Program-made: the position numbers and the translations under genes
Part shown: positions 1 through 7,130 of the stretch, one piece after another
How the letters are laid out: every line of letters starts with the position of its first letter
Position numbering within the stretch: the stretch's first letter is position 1
The notes under the pieces: model-generated
Databases searched by the model: none
The model's input: the letters and a program-made list of their open reading frames with translations, nothing else
What the model was told of the DNA's origin: nothing
Origin: Eudoraea sp.
GTDB lineage: Bacteria; Bacteroidota; Bacteroidia; Flavobacteriales; Flavobacteriaceae
DNA: 13,940 nt
NCBI GenBank assembly: GCA_013041785.1
Contig: JABDRK010000231.1
Coordinates: 1 to 13,940, forward strand
Direction: 5' to 3'

Positions 1-291
1 CACGTAATCGGGATCAAAACCACCTAGTTCTATTGTCTGGTTGGGGGCCATAAAAACTAGTGTTCCCTCATCATAATCGTAGGGTTTGCCTCCGTAATGC
101 ATTTTGCAACCCTTGGCGTCCTTCAGGAAAATTGCATAACAGTTATAATGGAAGGCATCATAGTCTCTATTCGAGTAGGGCTCTTCGCCCAGCTTATCAA
201 AATCAACAATACCTACCAAAGGATGCAGTATCTCTTGATTTCGAAGCCTCAGGTAATCACCAACGGTATTTATTCTAAAAACATTACTCAT
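1..291 (-). CDS. AraC-family transcriptional regulator, N-terminal part (cut by window edge)
   Basis: The minus strand is open from an ATG at 291-289 to position 1, giving 97 codons with no stop. The protein begins MSNVFRINTVGDYLRLRNQE and contains NCYAIFLKDAKG, then YDYDEGTLVFMAPNQTIELG near residues 73-92. This is the layout of the cupin-like sensor half of Bacteroidota AraC-family regulators, in which a short leader is followed by 'YAIFLK' and '(Y)EGTLVFxAPxQ'. The DNA-binding helix-turn-helix pair would be in the missing C-terminal part, so DNA binding is inferred from the family. The gene is divergent from the DUF5916 gene across 159 bp, a common position for a regulator acting on its neighbour or on itself. 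Whether it controls the enzyme cluster starting at 2784 is unknown. The two plus-strand reading frames that overlap it are shadows. Confidence 0.82.
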   Translation of the reverse strand, partial: MSNVFRINTVGDYLRLRNQEILHPLVGIVDFDKLGEEPYSNRDYDAFHYNCYAIFLKDAKGCKMHYGGKPYDYDEGTLVFMAPNQTIELGGFDPDYV

Positions 292-311
292 GGATAATTC
301 TAATTATTTGT

Positions 312-344
312 TAAATATAATGCATTGATTACCAGTAAATCAAA
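312..344 (-). promoter_or_regulatory. Candidate promoter of the AraC-family gene
   Basis: Read on the minus strand, TATATTTA (319-312) is one base away from the Bacteroidota -7 consensus TAnnTTTG, and a TTTG (344-341) lies 21 bases upstream as a possible -33 element. The -7 box ends about 20 bases before the start codon at 291. The match is imperfect in AT-rich DNA, so this is only a candidate. Confidence 0.28.
325..343. promoter_or_regulatory. Small inverted repeat in the divergent intergenic region, possible operator
   Basis: TTGATT (325-330) and AATCAA (338-343) form a perfect 6-bp inverted repeat with a 7-base spacer. It lies between the candidate -7 and -33 boxes of the AraC-family gene, where a bound protein would block its own transcription. 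AraC-family proteins more often use direct repeats, and a 6-bp AT-rich dyad can arise by chance, so operator function is speculative. Confidence 0.25.
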
Positions 345-417
345 CAACTATTCCAAAATCAGTAATAGTGGTAGGTTTATCCGTAATTGAGGTAGTAAAA
401 AAGGCATTATAAGCCGG

Positions 418-425
418 TACTTTTG
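418..425 (+). promoter_or_regulatory. Candidate -7 promoter box of the DUF5916 gene
   Basis: TACTTTTG matches the Bacteroidota -7 consensus TAnnTTTG exactly and is followed 25 bases later by the ATG at 451, implying a short leader of about 20 bases. The nearest upstream TTG (387-389) is 28 bases away, longer than the usual spacing, so no good -33 element is seen. The position just before the gene supports the call; the lack of a -33 box weakens it. Confidence 0.4.
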
Positions 426-450
426 TAAGGTGTTAACTATCACTTCTACC

Positions 451-2649
451 ATGAATTTACGTAAGCAGCTTATTTTCCTGTTTGGAATTTTTATATCTGC
501 ATTTTGTACTGCCCAAATCACCCCAAAAAGTGTTACTGCCAGATATATAGATGCACCCATAAATTTGGATGGTGTATTAGATGAAGCTGTTTGGGAAACC
601 GCTGAAGTGGCAGGTGATTTCCGACAATTTTTTCCATCAGATCAGGTGTCTGCAGAATATCCTACCGAAGTAAAAGTACTATTCTCTGATACACATTTAT
701 ATTTAGGTATTTATGCCAAAAAGGCCCCCGGCGATTATGTGGTCTCTACCTTAAAAAGAGACTTTGGGGCGCTGACCAATGACAATATTTCTCTTCTTTT
801 TGACACCTTTAGTGATGGCACCACCGCCTATTTTTTCGGCGTCACTCCCTACGGAGTGCGCCGCGAAGGATTGGTTTCTGAAGGCGGGTCCAATTTCAAC
901 AATACCTGGGATATCAAATGGCAGGCAGAAGCCACCCGGTTTGACGACCATTTTGTGATCGAGATTGCCATTCCGTTTACCTCCCTGAAGTTTGTTGAAG
1001 GAGCCACAAAGTGGCGGTTCAGGCCCTATCGCTGGAACAACCAGTCTAACCAACAGGACACCTGGGTCAAAGTCCCACAGCAACAATTGCTATCAAGCCT
1101 GGCTGATATGGGGGAATTACGTTTTGAGCGCCCCCTGGGAAAATCCCGTACGCCTATTGCGCTGATTCCGTACGTTAACGCCCTGGCTGACAAGGACTAT
1201 GCAAGTGATGTTTCTGAAACCAGCTTCAAAACTGGCGGGGATGCCAAAATCGCCGTGGGAAATGGCATGAACCTGGACCTTACCCTAAACCCGGATTTCT
1301 CCAATGTGGAAGTTGATGATATTTTCACCAACCTAACGCGGTTTGAGGTACGCCTGCCTGAAAAAAGACAATTCTTTATCGACAACAGCGACCTTTTTGA
1401 AAGTTTCGGCAATACTTTTAATGAGGCCAAACCTTTTTTTTCACGGAGGATTGGCTTAGCAAGAAATGCTGAGGGAAATCTAGTTCAAAATGATATTATT
1501 GGCGGTGCCAGACTCAGCGGTAAACTTAATAGCGATTGGCGACTTGGATTTTTAAACTTACAAACAGCCCGGGACGAGGCCAATGAAATAGCCTCCTACA
1601 ACAATATGATGCTAGCCGTTCAGCGTAAAGTGGGCACTCGCTCAAATATCGGTGTGTTCTGGGTGAACCGTCAGGCGGTTGGAGATGAGGACTATCTAAA
1701 CCCTGCTGAAAATTACAATCGGGTTATAGGTGCGGATTACAATCTGGCTTCTTCAGACAATGTGTGGAATGGAAAGCTTTACCTGCACAAATCCTTTCAG
1801 CCTGGTGACAGTGAAGGTAATTTTTCTTCCCAGGCTACGGTTACCTACAATCCGCGCAGGTGGCGAATTATTCAGGATTTGGTCTATATCGACCAGGATT
1901 TCCGAGCCGATCTGGGATTTGTTCCGAGAAGGGATGTATTTAAATGGGGAAATGGGATACAGCGCATATTTTATCCGAAAACCGGAATTTTCAATACCCA
2001 TGGGGTACGATTGCTATCTATAACGTATTGGAGACCCTCATTGGATTACAAGAAAACAGACCATAACTATAGCCTTAATTGGGAAACGGCTTTCAGAAAC
2101 CAGGCCAGTGCAGAAGTTACATTTAGAAATAATTATATCTTCCTTGTCTCCCCTTTTGACCCTACACGTACGAATGGAGCAACCCCATTACCGGGAAACC
2201 AGGGCTATCATTTCAATCAGGTCAGCCTTGAATATCAATCCAACAATACCAAAGTGATCACATATAGTGCCAATGCCACGCTGGGTCGATTTTTTAATGG
2301 AGAAATCACCTCTGTGGGCGGACAATTAGGGTTCCGGGTACAACCCAAAGCGGCTTTCAGTTTGGGCTTTAATTATGACGGAATCCGGTTGCCCGAGCCT
2401 TACGCCGATGCCAACATCTTTTTTGCCACGTTCCGGGCAGACCTTACCTTTAGTAAAAGCCTTTTTTGGAATACCCTGGTTCAATATAGCAACCGTCAGG
2501 AGAATTTAGGCATCAACTCCCGTTTGCAGTGGCGTTTTGCCCCATTATCCGACCTATACCTTGTGTATAACGACAACTATTTTACGGGCACTTTTGGTCC
2601 TCGGTTCCGATCGATAAACTTAAAACTAACCTATTGGTTGAATATTTAA
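451..2649 (+). CDS. DUF5916 protein with N-terminal CBM9/DOMON-like domain, probable outer-membrane barrel
   Basis: Exported 732-residue protein. The ATG at 451 is preferred over an in-frame GTG at 430 because it begins directly with a signal peptide (MNLRKQLIF..., cleavage likely after the Ala of CTAQ, residue 21). Residues about 30-215 resemble a carbohydrate-binding module 9/DOMON-like domain: INLDGVLDEAVW (38-49), FSDTHLYLGIYA (78-89), DNISLLFDTFSDGTTAYFFG (111-130), and the IEIAIPFTSLKF strand. The rest matches DUF5916, including the LPEKRQFFIDNSDLFESFG stretch and an aromatic-rich, alternating C-terminal region typical of an outer-membrane beta-barrel. In other Bacteroidota such proteins are often found near peptidase or polysaccharide genes, but no activity is established, and ligand binding is inference. 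It has its own candidate promoter and is 134 bp from the next gene, so it may be a separate transcription unit from the enzyme cluster. Confidence 0.88.
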   Translation: MNLRKQLIFLFGIFISAFCTAQITPKSVTARYIDAPINLDGVLDEAVWETAEVAGDFRQFFPSDQVSAEYPTEVKVLFSDTHLYLGIYAKKAPGDYVVSTLKRDFGALTNDNISLLFDTFSDGTTAYFFGVTPYGVRREGLVSEGGSNFNNTWDIKWQAEATRFDDHFVIEIAIPFTSLKFVEGATKWRFRPYRWNNQSNQQDTWVKVPQQQLLSSLADMGELRFERPLGKSRTPIALIPYVNALADKDYASDVSETSFKTGGDAKIAVGNGMNLDLTLNPDFSNVEVDDIFTNLTRFEVRLPEKRQFFIDNSDLFESFGNTFNEAKPFFSRRIGLARNAEGNLVQNDIIGGARLSGKLNSDWRLGFLNLQTARDEANEIASYNNMMLAVQRKVGTRSNIGVFWVNRQAVGDEDYLNPAENYNRVIGADYNLASSDNVWNGKLYLHKSFQPGDSEGNFSSQATVTYNPRRWRIIQDLVYIDQDFRADLGFVPRRDVFKWGNGIQRIFYPKTGIFNTHGVRLLSITYWRPSLDYKKTDHNYSLNWETAFRNQASAEVTFRNNYIFLVSPFDPTRTNGATPLPGNQGYHFNQVSLEYQSNNTKVITYSANATLGRFFNGEITSVGGQLGFRVQPKAAFSLGFNYDGIRLPEPYADANIFFATFRADLTFSKSLFWNTLVQYSNRQENLGINSRLQWRFAPLSDLYLVYNDNYFTGTFGPRFRSINLKLTYWLNI

Positions 2650-2783
2650 TTTGAATACATGAAAATTAGGAAACACCTTGAAGTGTATTAAATAATATTT
2701 TGGATGTATGGGGATGAACCCTGGCCATGTCCCTTCCAAAAAATGAAAATGAAATGTGTAATCGTTCAATAAAATAACGCCTT
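2650..2783. other. Intergenic region with an imperfect long hairpin
   Basis: This 134-bp gap separates the DUF5916 gene from the enzyme cluster. TTTTGGA (2698-2704) pairs with TCCAAAA (2735-2741). Inside it, GGG (2710-2712) pairs with CCC (2731-2733) and ATG (2714-2716) with CAT (2726-2728), leaving a nine-base loop. No T-run follows on the plus strand, so it is not a classic intrinsic terminator. It could be a terminator of another kind, a leader structure of the cluster, or chance. I found no convincing TAnnTTTG box for the first cluster gene here. Confidence 0.35.
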
Positions 2784-3542
2784 ATGAAAATGAAAATATT
2801 CGACATAATACCGTTAAAATCAATTGTTATTGTATCGCTTGCCTTTGTGTTTCTTGGAATCCCAGGCGAAGCAAAAGCTCAATCAACCAATGGTGTAACC
2901 TTGCATTTGGACAATAAGCAGCAGTCTATGGTGACCATTGCATCACTGACCGCAAAAGGAGATCTGGGGAATTTGGAAACTGCTTTGAATGGAGGTCTGG
3001 ATGCCGGTTTGACCATAAATGAGATCAAAGAGGTAATGGTGCATCTGTATGCCTATTGCGGATTTCCGCGCAGCCTGCGTGGTTTACGCACTTTTATCAA
3101 AGTATTGGACGAACGCAAGGCAAAGGGAATTGAAGATAATCCAGGTGCGGAAGCCTCGCCTATTGTAGACACACGGCCCAAATACGACAGGGGAAAAGAA
3201 AATTTAGAAACATTGGTGCAAAGGAAATTAGATGGCCCAAAAGCCGATTATGCTCAATTTGCCCCTGTTATAGAAGTCTTTCTAAAGGAACATTTGTTTG
3301 CCGATATTTTTGAACGTGATGTTTTGAACTATCAGCAAAGGGAACTGGTCACGGTTTCGGTGCTGACAACTATTGGAGATGTAGAACCTATGCTGCGTTC
3401 GCACATGAACATCTGTTTGATACAGGGATTCACCCCGGGGCAATTAGAAAAATTGCTGCAGGTATTGGAAAAAAACGTGGACGAGTCGAAAATCAAATCG
3501 GCCAGAGAAGTTTTAAATGAATTAATACAATCTAAAGACTAG
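2784..3542 (+). CDS. Exported carboxymuconolactone decarboxylase (CMD) family protein
   Basis: 252-residue protein with two CMD-like helical repeats. A signal peptide (hydrophobic stretch about residues 13-27, ending GEAKAQS, cleavage likely after Ala32) directs it out of the cytoplasm. Repeat one covers about residues 45-112 and carries the family motif HLYAYCGFPRSLRG (87-100) with Cys92. Repeat two (about 175-248) carries RELVTVSVLTTIGD and RSHMNICLIQGFT with His207 and Cys211. Neither repeat has the CxxC redox pair of AhpD, so a peroxidase role is not supported. The superfamily includes gamma-carboxymuconolactone decarboxylase, but most exported members have no proven substrate. It is the first gene of the tightly spaced cluster, seven bases before the hydrolase gene. 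A second in-frame ATG at 2790 is an equally possible start. Confidence 0.88.
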   Translation: MKMKIFDIIPLKSIVIVSLAFVFLGIPGEAKAQSTNGVTLHLDNKQQSMVTIASLTAKGDLGNLETALNGGLDAGLTINEIKEVMVHLYAYCGFPRSLRGLRTFIKVLDERKAKGIEDNPGAEASPIVDTRPKYDRGKENLETLVQRKLDGPKADYAQFAPVIEVFLKEHLFADIFERDVLNYQQRELVTVSVLTTIGDVEPMLRSHMNICLIQGFTPGQLEKLLQVLEKNVDESKIKSAREVLNELIQSKD

Positions 3543-3549
3543 TGCAGAA

Positions 3550-4608
3550 ATGAAAAAACTTAGCGTTGCAATTTTTATAAGCATGTTAGTAATACATTGT
3601 ACAACCGAGGCGCAACTCAAGGAAAATCCCTTTACCCTGGTGTATCAAGGGGCTATAACGGAGAATACGAAAGGAAAGGTAAACATCCATCCCGTAACCT
3701 ATAAATTGCATGGGATTGAAATCGCAGCTAATGTCTACACCCCCCCAAATTACGATCCGAAAGTATCACATGCTGCAGTAGTAGTCGCCCATCCCAATGG
3801 CGGGGTAAAAGAACAGGTGGCTGGTTTGTATGCACAGCGATTGGCGGAAAAAGGTTACATTACTATTGCGGCAGATGCGGCTTATCAGGGGGCAAGTGGT
3901 GGCACCCCAAGAAATGTCGATAAACCAGCCAACCGTATTGAGGATATTCACGGCATGGCTGATTTTATATCGCAATATCCAGGCGTCAATATTGCAAAAC
4001 TCGGCCTGCTTGGAGTTTGCGGAGGAGGTGGATACGCCTTAAAAGCGGCCCAATCCGATAAACGATTTAAAGCCATTGCAACTTTAAGCATGTTCAATTC
4101 GGGCGTGGTCCGGCGCAATGGATTTATGAACTCACAGGTGAATACGATACAGGAACGACTAAGACAAGCTTCAATAGCAAGGGCTCAAGAAGCATCAGGA
4201 GGTGAGGTGCTTTATACCGCAAATACAGAGATTACGGATGAAATGGCGGACAAGATGCCCTTCGACCTCTACAGGGAAGGCCACTATTATTACCACAGAA
4301 CCCATACCCATCCCAATTCCACATTCCGCTACACCACAAGCAGTTTATTGGATTTAATGACATTTGATGCGGCTACTAATATGGATTTAATCGACCAGCC
4401 CTTGTTGATGATGGCGGGAAGTAAGGCAGATACCAAATATATGACGGATGAAGCCTTCGCGAAAGCCGCTAATGCCAAAAGCAAGGAATTTTTCCTTATC
4501 GAAGGTGCCACACATATAGAAACTTACTGGAAGCCTGAATACGTACAACAAGCAGTGAACAAACTAGTGGACTTCTACCAAAACAACCTTTTAACTTCGA
4601 ACCCATGA
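3550..4608 (+). CDS. Exported alpha/beta hydrolase with Cys nucleophile (dienelactone hydrolase/YcjY-like)
   Basis: 352-residue hydrolase. The N-terminus MKKLSVAIFISMLVIHCTTEAQ is a signal peptide. Cleavage at A21/Q22 is likely; Cys17 preceded by VIH is a poor lipobox. The strand and loop VVVAHPNGG (77-85) would form the oxyanion region. GVCGGGG (155-161) is the nucleophile elbow with Cys157 in place of serine, as in dienelactone hydrolases and the YcjY-like group. Asp294 (in GSKAD) and His322 (in GATHIETYW) complete a plausible triad. The AAYQGASGG stretch (110-118) is also typical of this group. Residues about 200-262 form a lid-like insertion rich in His and Tyr (GHYYYHRTHTHP). The substrate is unknown; an ester or lactone is inferred from the fold. 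It overlaps the following cupin gene by four bases (ATGA), suggesting coupled translation. Confidence 0.88.
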   Translation: MKKLSVAIFISMLVIHCTTEAQLKENPFTLVYQGAITENTKGKVNIHPVTYKLHGIEIAANVYTPPNYDPKVSHAAVVVAHPNGGVKEQVAGLYAQRLAEKGYITIAADAAYQGASGGTPRNVDKPANRIEDIHGMADFISQYPGVNIAKLGLLGVCGGGGYALKAAQSDKRFKAIATLSMFNSGVVRRNGFMNSQVNTIQERLRQASIARAQEASGGEVLYTANTEITDEMADKMPFDLYREGHYYYHRTHTHPNSTFRYTTSSLLDLMTFDAATNMDLIDQPLLMMAGSKADTKYMTDEAFAKAANAKSKEFFLIEGATHIETYWKPEYVQQAVNKLVDFYQNNLLTSNP

Positions 4609-5090
4609 GCAGCAAAACTCTTTTAGCGATTACCCTGATCGGAACACTTATATTTTCCTGTAAACCATCGGAGGAGAAAAATCTAGCGGTCAATTCAACT
4701 AAACAACAGGAATTGATTTTCTCGAAAGGGCAAAAAATAACAAACAACAATTTTGTCGGCAATGCATGGGTGGAAATGTTGGTACTTGCGGATAGTGTTA
4801 ACCGAAATTCCGTAGGCAGTGTTACGTTCGAACCTGGGGCAAGAACCAACTGGCATTTGCATCCCAACGGGCAGATTATTTTATCATTGGATGGGGTGGG
4901 ATATTATCAGGAGAAAGGAAGCGAGAAGAAAATATTGCGTAAGGGAGATGTGGTAAAATGCCCGGCAAACACCCCGCATTGGCATGGGGCAAGTCCCGAT
5001 ACCAAATTTATTCAGGTTGCCATCACCAGCAGAGTAGACGGCCCTACGGAATGGTTCGAAGCTGTTACTGACGAGGAATATATGAAGTAG
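4605..5090 (+). CDS. Cupin-domain lipoprotein, hydroxynitrile-lyase-like metal site
   Basis: 161-residue single-domain cupin with a lipoprotein signal: LIFSC places the lipidated Cys at residue 19, followed by KPSEE, an acidic stretch like the surface-export signals of Flavobacteriia. Cupin motif 1 is GARTNWHLHPNGQIILSLDG (78-97), with ligands His84, His86 and Gln90 instead of the usual Glu. Motif 2 is GDVVKCPANTPHWHGA (114-129) with His125. From memory, a His-His-Gln-His site is that of the manganese cupin hydroxynitrile lyase of Granulicella tundricola, and the flanking pattern (VTFEPGART, HWHGA, EWFEAVTDEEY) also resembles that group. The actual reaction is not shown: this cupin group is often found beside CMD proteins and most members are uncharacterised. 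Its start overlaps the stop of the hydrolase gene. Confidence 0.9.
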   Translation: MSSKTLLAITLIGTLIFSCKPSEEKNLAVNSTKQQELIFSKGQKITNNNFVGNAWVEMLVLADSVNRNSVGSVTFEPGARTNWHLHPNGQIILSLDGVGYYQEKGSEKKILRKGDVVKCPANTPHWHGASPDTKFIQVAITSRVDGPTEWFEAVTDEEYMK

Positions 5091-5119
5091 GTTCCATCAA
5101 ACACTTAAAAATATTGGAT

Positions 5120-6187
5120 ATGAAACTCTTAAAAGCAAAATTATTTTTATCGGTCGGCATCTCGATGGTAATGACTTTAGGCATATTTTCCCAAAAGAAA
5201 CCTATTATCATACAGGACCAGGGCAGTTTTGCAGTAGGTGGCAGCGTGATAGAAAACCCGGGGACCTTTGACGCCATTAAGCGAGGACCGGAAGGCCAGA
5301 CCTTTCATGGCGACCATGCCTATGTCTTTTATCAGATTCCAGTTGATGCTCGTAAATACCCTTTGGTCATGTGGCACGGATTCGGCCAGTTTTCGAAGAC
5401 CTGGGAAACGACACCCGACGGGCGTGAAGGGTACCAGAATATTTTCTTGCGCCGTGGTTTCAGTACCTATATCATGGACCAGCCCAGAAGGGGAAGGGCG
5501 GGAAGAAGTATGGTGGAAGCCACGATTACCCCAACGCCCGACGAGCAGTTCTGGTTCAATATCTTTCGTATAGGGGTATGGCCTGATTATTTCCCTGGGG
5601 TACAATTTGCCAGAGACGAGGAAACCCTGAACCAGTATTTTCGGCAAATCACACCGAATATCGGGGGCTTTGATACCGAAGTTATTACCGATGCGGCATC
5701 AAAACTGTTTGATAAAATCGGAGCGGGAATCCTGGTCACCCACTCCCATTCCGGGGGATTTGGTTGGGCTACTGCCATTAAAAACGATAAGATTAAGGCC
5801 ATTGTCTCCTACGAACCAGGCTCCGGTTTCCCCTTTCCGGATGGAGAAGTGCCGGAACCGATTGATAGTTCAGCAGGCGCCCTCGAGGCGGTAGGAGTCT
5901 CCAAAGCAAACTTTTTAAAGCTGACCCAAATTCCGATAATCATTTATTATGGGGACTTCATCCCTGTAAAATATGACCCCAATCCGGGTGTTGATGGCTG
6001 GCGGGTACGTATGGAAATGGCAAGAAAATGGCGCGATGTAGTGAACAAGTATGGTGGCGATGTGACAGTAGTACACTTACCTGAAATAGGAATAAACGGT
6101 AATACCCATTTTCCGTTTTCCGACCTGAATAACCTGGAGATTGCCGACCTGATGTCAAAATGGCTAGAGGAAAAGCAATTGGACTAA
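5120..6187 (+). CDS. Exported alpha/beta hydrolase, esterase-713-like
   Basis: 355-residue protein. The ATG at 5120 is chosen over an in-frame TTG at 5114. A signal peptide covers about residues 1-24 (LSVGISMVMTLGIFSQ). The layout follows the esterase 713 family of Alcaligenes as I recall it: GSFAVGG (35-41), a HGxxxxxxxWETTPDGR block (86-102), FLRRGFSTYIMDQPRRGRAG (109-128), the nucleophile region THSHSGG (207-213), IVSYEPG with Glu232, and PEIGINGNTHFPFSDLNNLE (321-340) with His330. The nucleophile is Ser209 or Ser211; Ser209 fits the family's serine-to-glutamate spacing better. Glu rather than Asp as the acid is a feature of this family. The natural substrate of esterase 713 itself is not known. 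It sits 29 bases after the cupin gene and 12 before the ABM-domain gene. Confidence 0.87.
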   Translation: MKLLKAKLFLSVGISMVMTLGIFSQKKPIIIQDQGSFAVGGSVIENPGTFDAIKRGPEGQTFHGDHAYVFYQIPVDARKYPLVMWHGFGQFSKTWETTPDGREGYQNIFLRRGFSTYIMDQPRRGRAGRSMVEATITPTPDEQFWFNIFRIGVWPDYFPGVQFARDEETLNQYFRQITPNIGGFDTEVITDAASKLFDKIGAGILVTHSHSGGFGWATAIKNDKIKAIVSYEPGSGFPFPDGEVPEPIDSSAGALEAVGVSKANFLKLTQIPIIIYYGDFIPVKYDPNPGVDGWRVRMEMARKWRDVVNKYGGDVTVVHLPEIGINGNTHFPFSDLNNLEIADLMSKWLEEKQLD

Positions 6188-6199
6188 TTCAAAAACAAA

Positions 6200-6628
6200 A
6201 TGAGACTTCAAAAATTAGGGCTCCTTTTAATATTGATGGCCATGTGGACAAGTTCCTCAGGTCAAGAATCTGAATCAGGTAAAGACGATTTGGAGTCCGG
6301 TGAAATGATGGTGCGGATTGCTGAAATTGAAATTGAACCAAATTACCACAATGAATACCTGGCCATTCTAAAAGAAGAAGCTGCAGCATCGGTGCGGTTG
6401 GAGCCGGGAGTGATTTGCATTTTACCTATGTATCAAAAAGAGCATCCGACCGAAATCAGGCTTTTGGAAATTTATGCCAGTAAAGAAGCATACGAATCAC
6501 ATCTGCAGACACCGCATTTTATACATTATAAAAAGACAACCCTGCATATGATCAAGTCTTTAAAATTGATCGATATGGAGGTCGTAGATGTGGAAATAAT
6601 GCCTATGATTTTTAGAAAACTAAATTGA
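6200..6628 (+). CDS. Exported antibiotic biosynthesis monooxygenase (ABM) domain protein
   Basis: 142 residues: a signal peptide (MRLQKLGLLLILMAMWTSSSG, cleavage about 21/22), a short acidic linker, then one ABM ferredoxin-like domain at about 37-112. Landmarks are MVRIAEIEIEPN (37-48), the helix EYLAILKEEAAASVRLEPG (52-70), and LLEIYASKEAYESHLQTPHF (88-107), the usual 'E-Y-x-x-x-x-A-Y-x-x-H-x-x-x-x-H-F' pattern with His101 and His106. Members act as cofactor-independent quinol monooxygenases, as haem-degrading enzymes or as small dimeric modifying proteins. This one has no residues that decide between them. The export signal is unusual, since characterised YgiN-like enzymes are cytoplasmic. 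It is in the middle of the cluster and presumably co-transcribed. Confidence 0.86.
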   Translation: MRLQKLGLLLILMAMWTSSSGQESESGKDDLESGEMMVRIAEIEIEPNYHNEYLAILKEEAAASVRLEPGVICILPMYQKEHPTEIRLLEIYASKEAYESHLQTPHFIHYKKTTLHMIKSLKLIDMEVVDVEIMPMIFRKLN

Positions 6629-6656
6629 AAACTGAATTATAATCTTAAATAAGCAA

Positions 6657-7109
6657 ATGAGAACATTACTGATCGGAGTCTTTTTATTCGCAATAAGCGC
6701 AATATCCTTTGCTCAAGACGCGGCCATAGAACAGGAGATTAAAGAACTCTCCAAAGCCAAATGGGAATGGATGGCCGACAAGGATGTAGAAAAGCTTGCT
6801 TCGCTTTTTCACGACAAATCCAAGTTTGTACACATGAGTGGCTCCTGGAAAAAGGACAGGGAGCTGGAAATCATAAAAACGGGAAGCATTTGGTATAAAA
6901 ATGCCGATGTACACGATGTTGCCGTCGAGGTTTTTGGCGACGACACAACCGTACTGTGGAATCGCATTACGCTAACGGCACATGTGCGTGGAAATGATGT
7001 GTCTAACGAATTCACGGTAACCGAGTTCTATAAAAAAGAAGGGGGAGACTGGAAATTGCTGGACCTCACCTTTAGCAGCGTTCGGGATACCCATAAAATT
7101 GAACATTAA
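6657..7109 (+). CDS. Exported NTF2-like (DUF4440) protein, first of a tandem pair
   Basis: 150 residues with a signal peptide (MRTLLIGVFLFAISAISFAQ, cleavage after Ala19). The mature part is a single SnoaL/NTF2-like cone fold: helix EIKELSKAKWEWMADKD, then LASLFHDKSKFVHMSG (47-62), KKDRELEIIKTG, TVLWNRITL, and a closing DWKLLDLTFS strand. The FHDxxxFVHM pattern is common in Bacteroidota DUF4440 proteins. The fold can house an isomerase, dehydratase or hydrolase active site or simply bind a ligand; no function can be assigned. It is about 60% identical by eye to the next gene, 21 bases downstream, which indicates a tandem duplication. Confidence 0.85.
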   Translation: MRTLLIGVFLFAISAISFAQDAAIEQEIKELSKAKWEWMADKDVEKLASLFHDKSKFVHMSGSWKKDRELEIIKTGSIWYKNADVHDVAVEVFGDDTTVLWNRITLTAHVRGNDVSNEFTVTEFYKKEGGDWKLLDLTFSSVRDTHKIEH

Positions 7110-7130
7110 GATAACATTAGAACACTTGAA

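Noticed and set aside
60..297. Two overlapping plus-strand frames of 72 and 66 codons
   Set aside because: The minus strand here encodes a recognisable AraC-family N-terminus, which explains the openness.
430..450. GTG start for the DUF5916 protein
   Set aside because: It adds seven residues before a typical signal peptide; the ATG at 451 is the better start.
5177..5647. 156-codon open frame on the minus strand
   Set aside because: It lies inside the clearly conserved esterase-713-like gene, has no recognisable motifs, and is a shadow frame.
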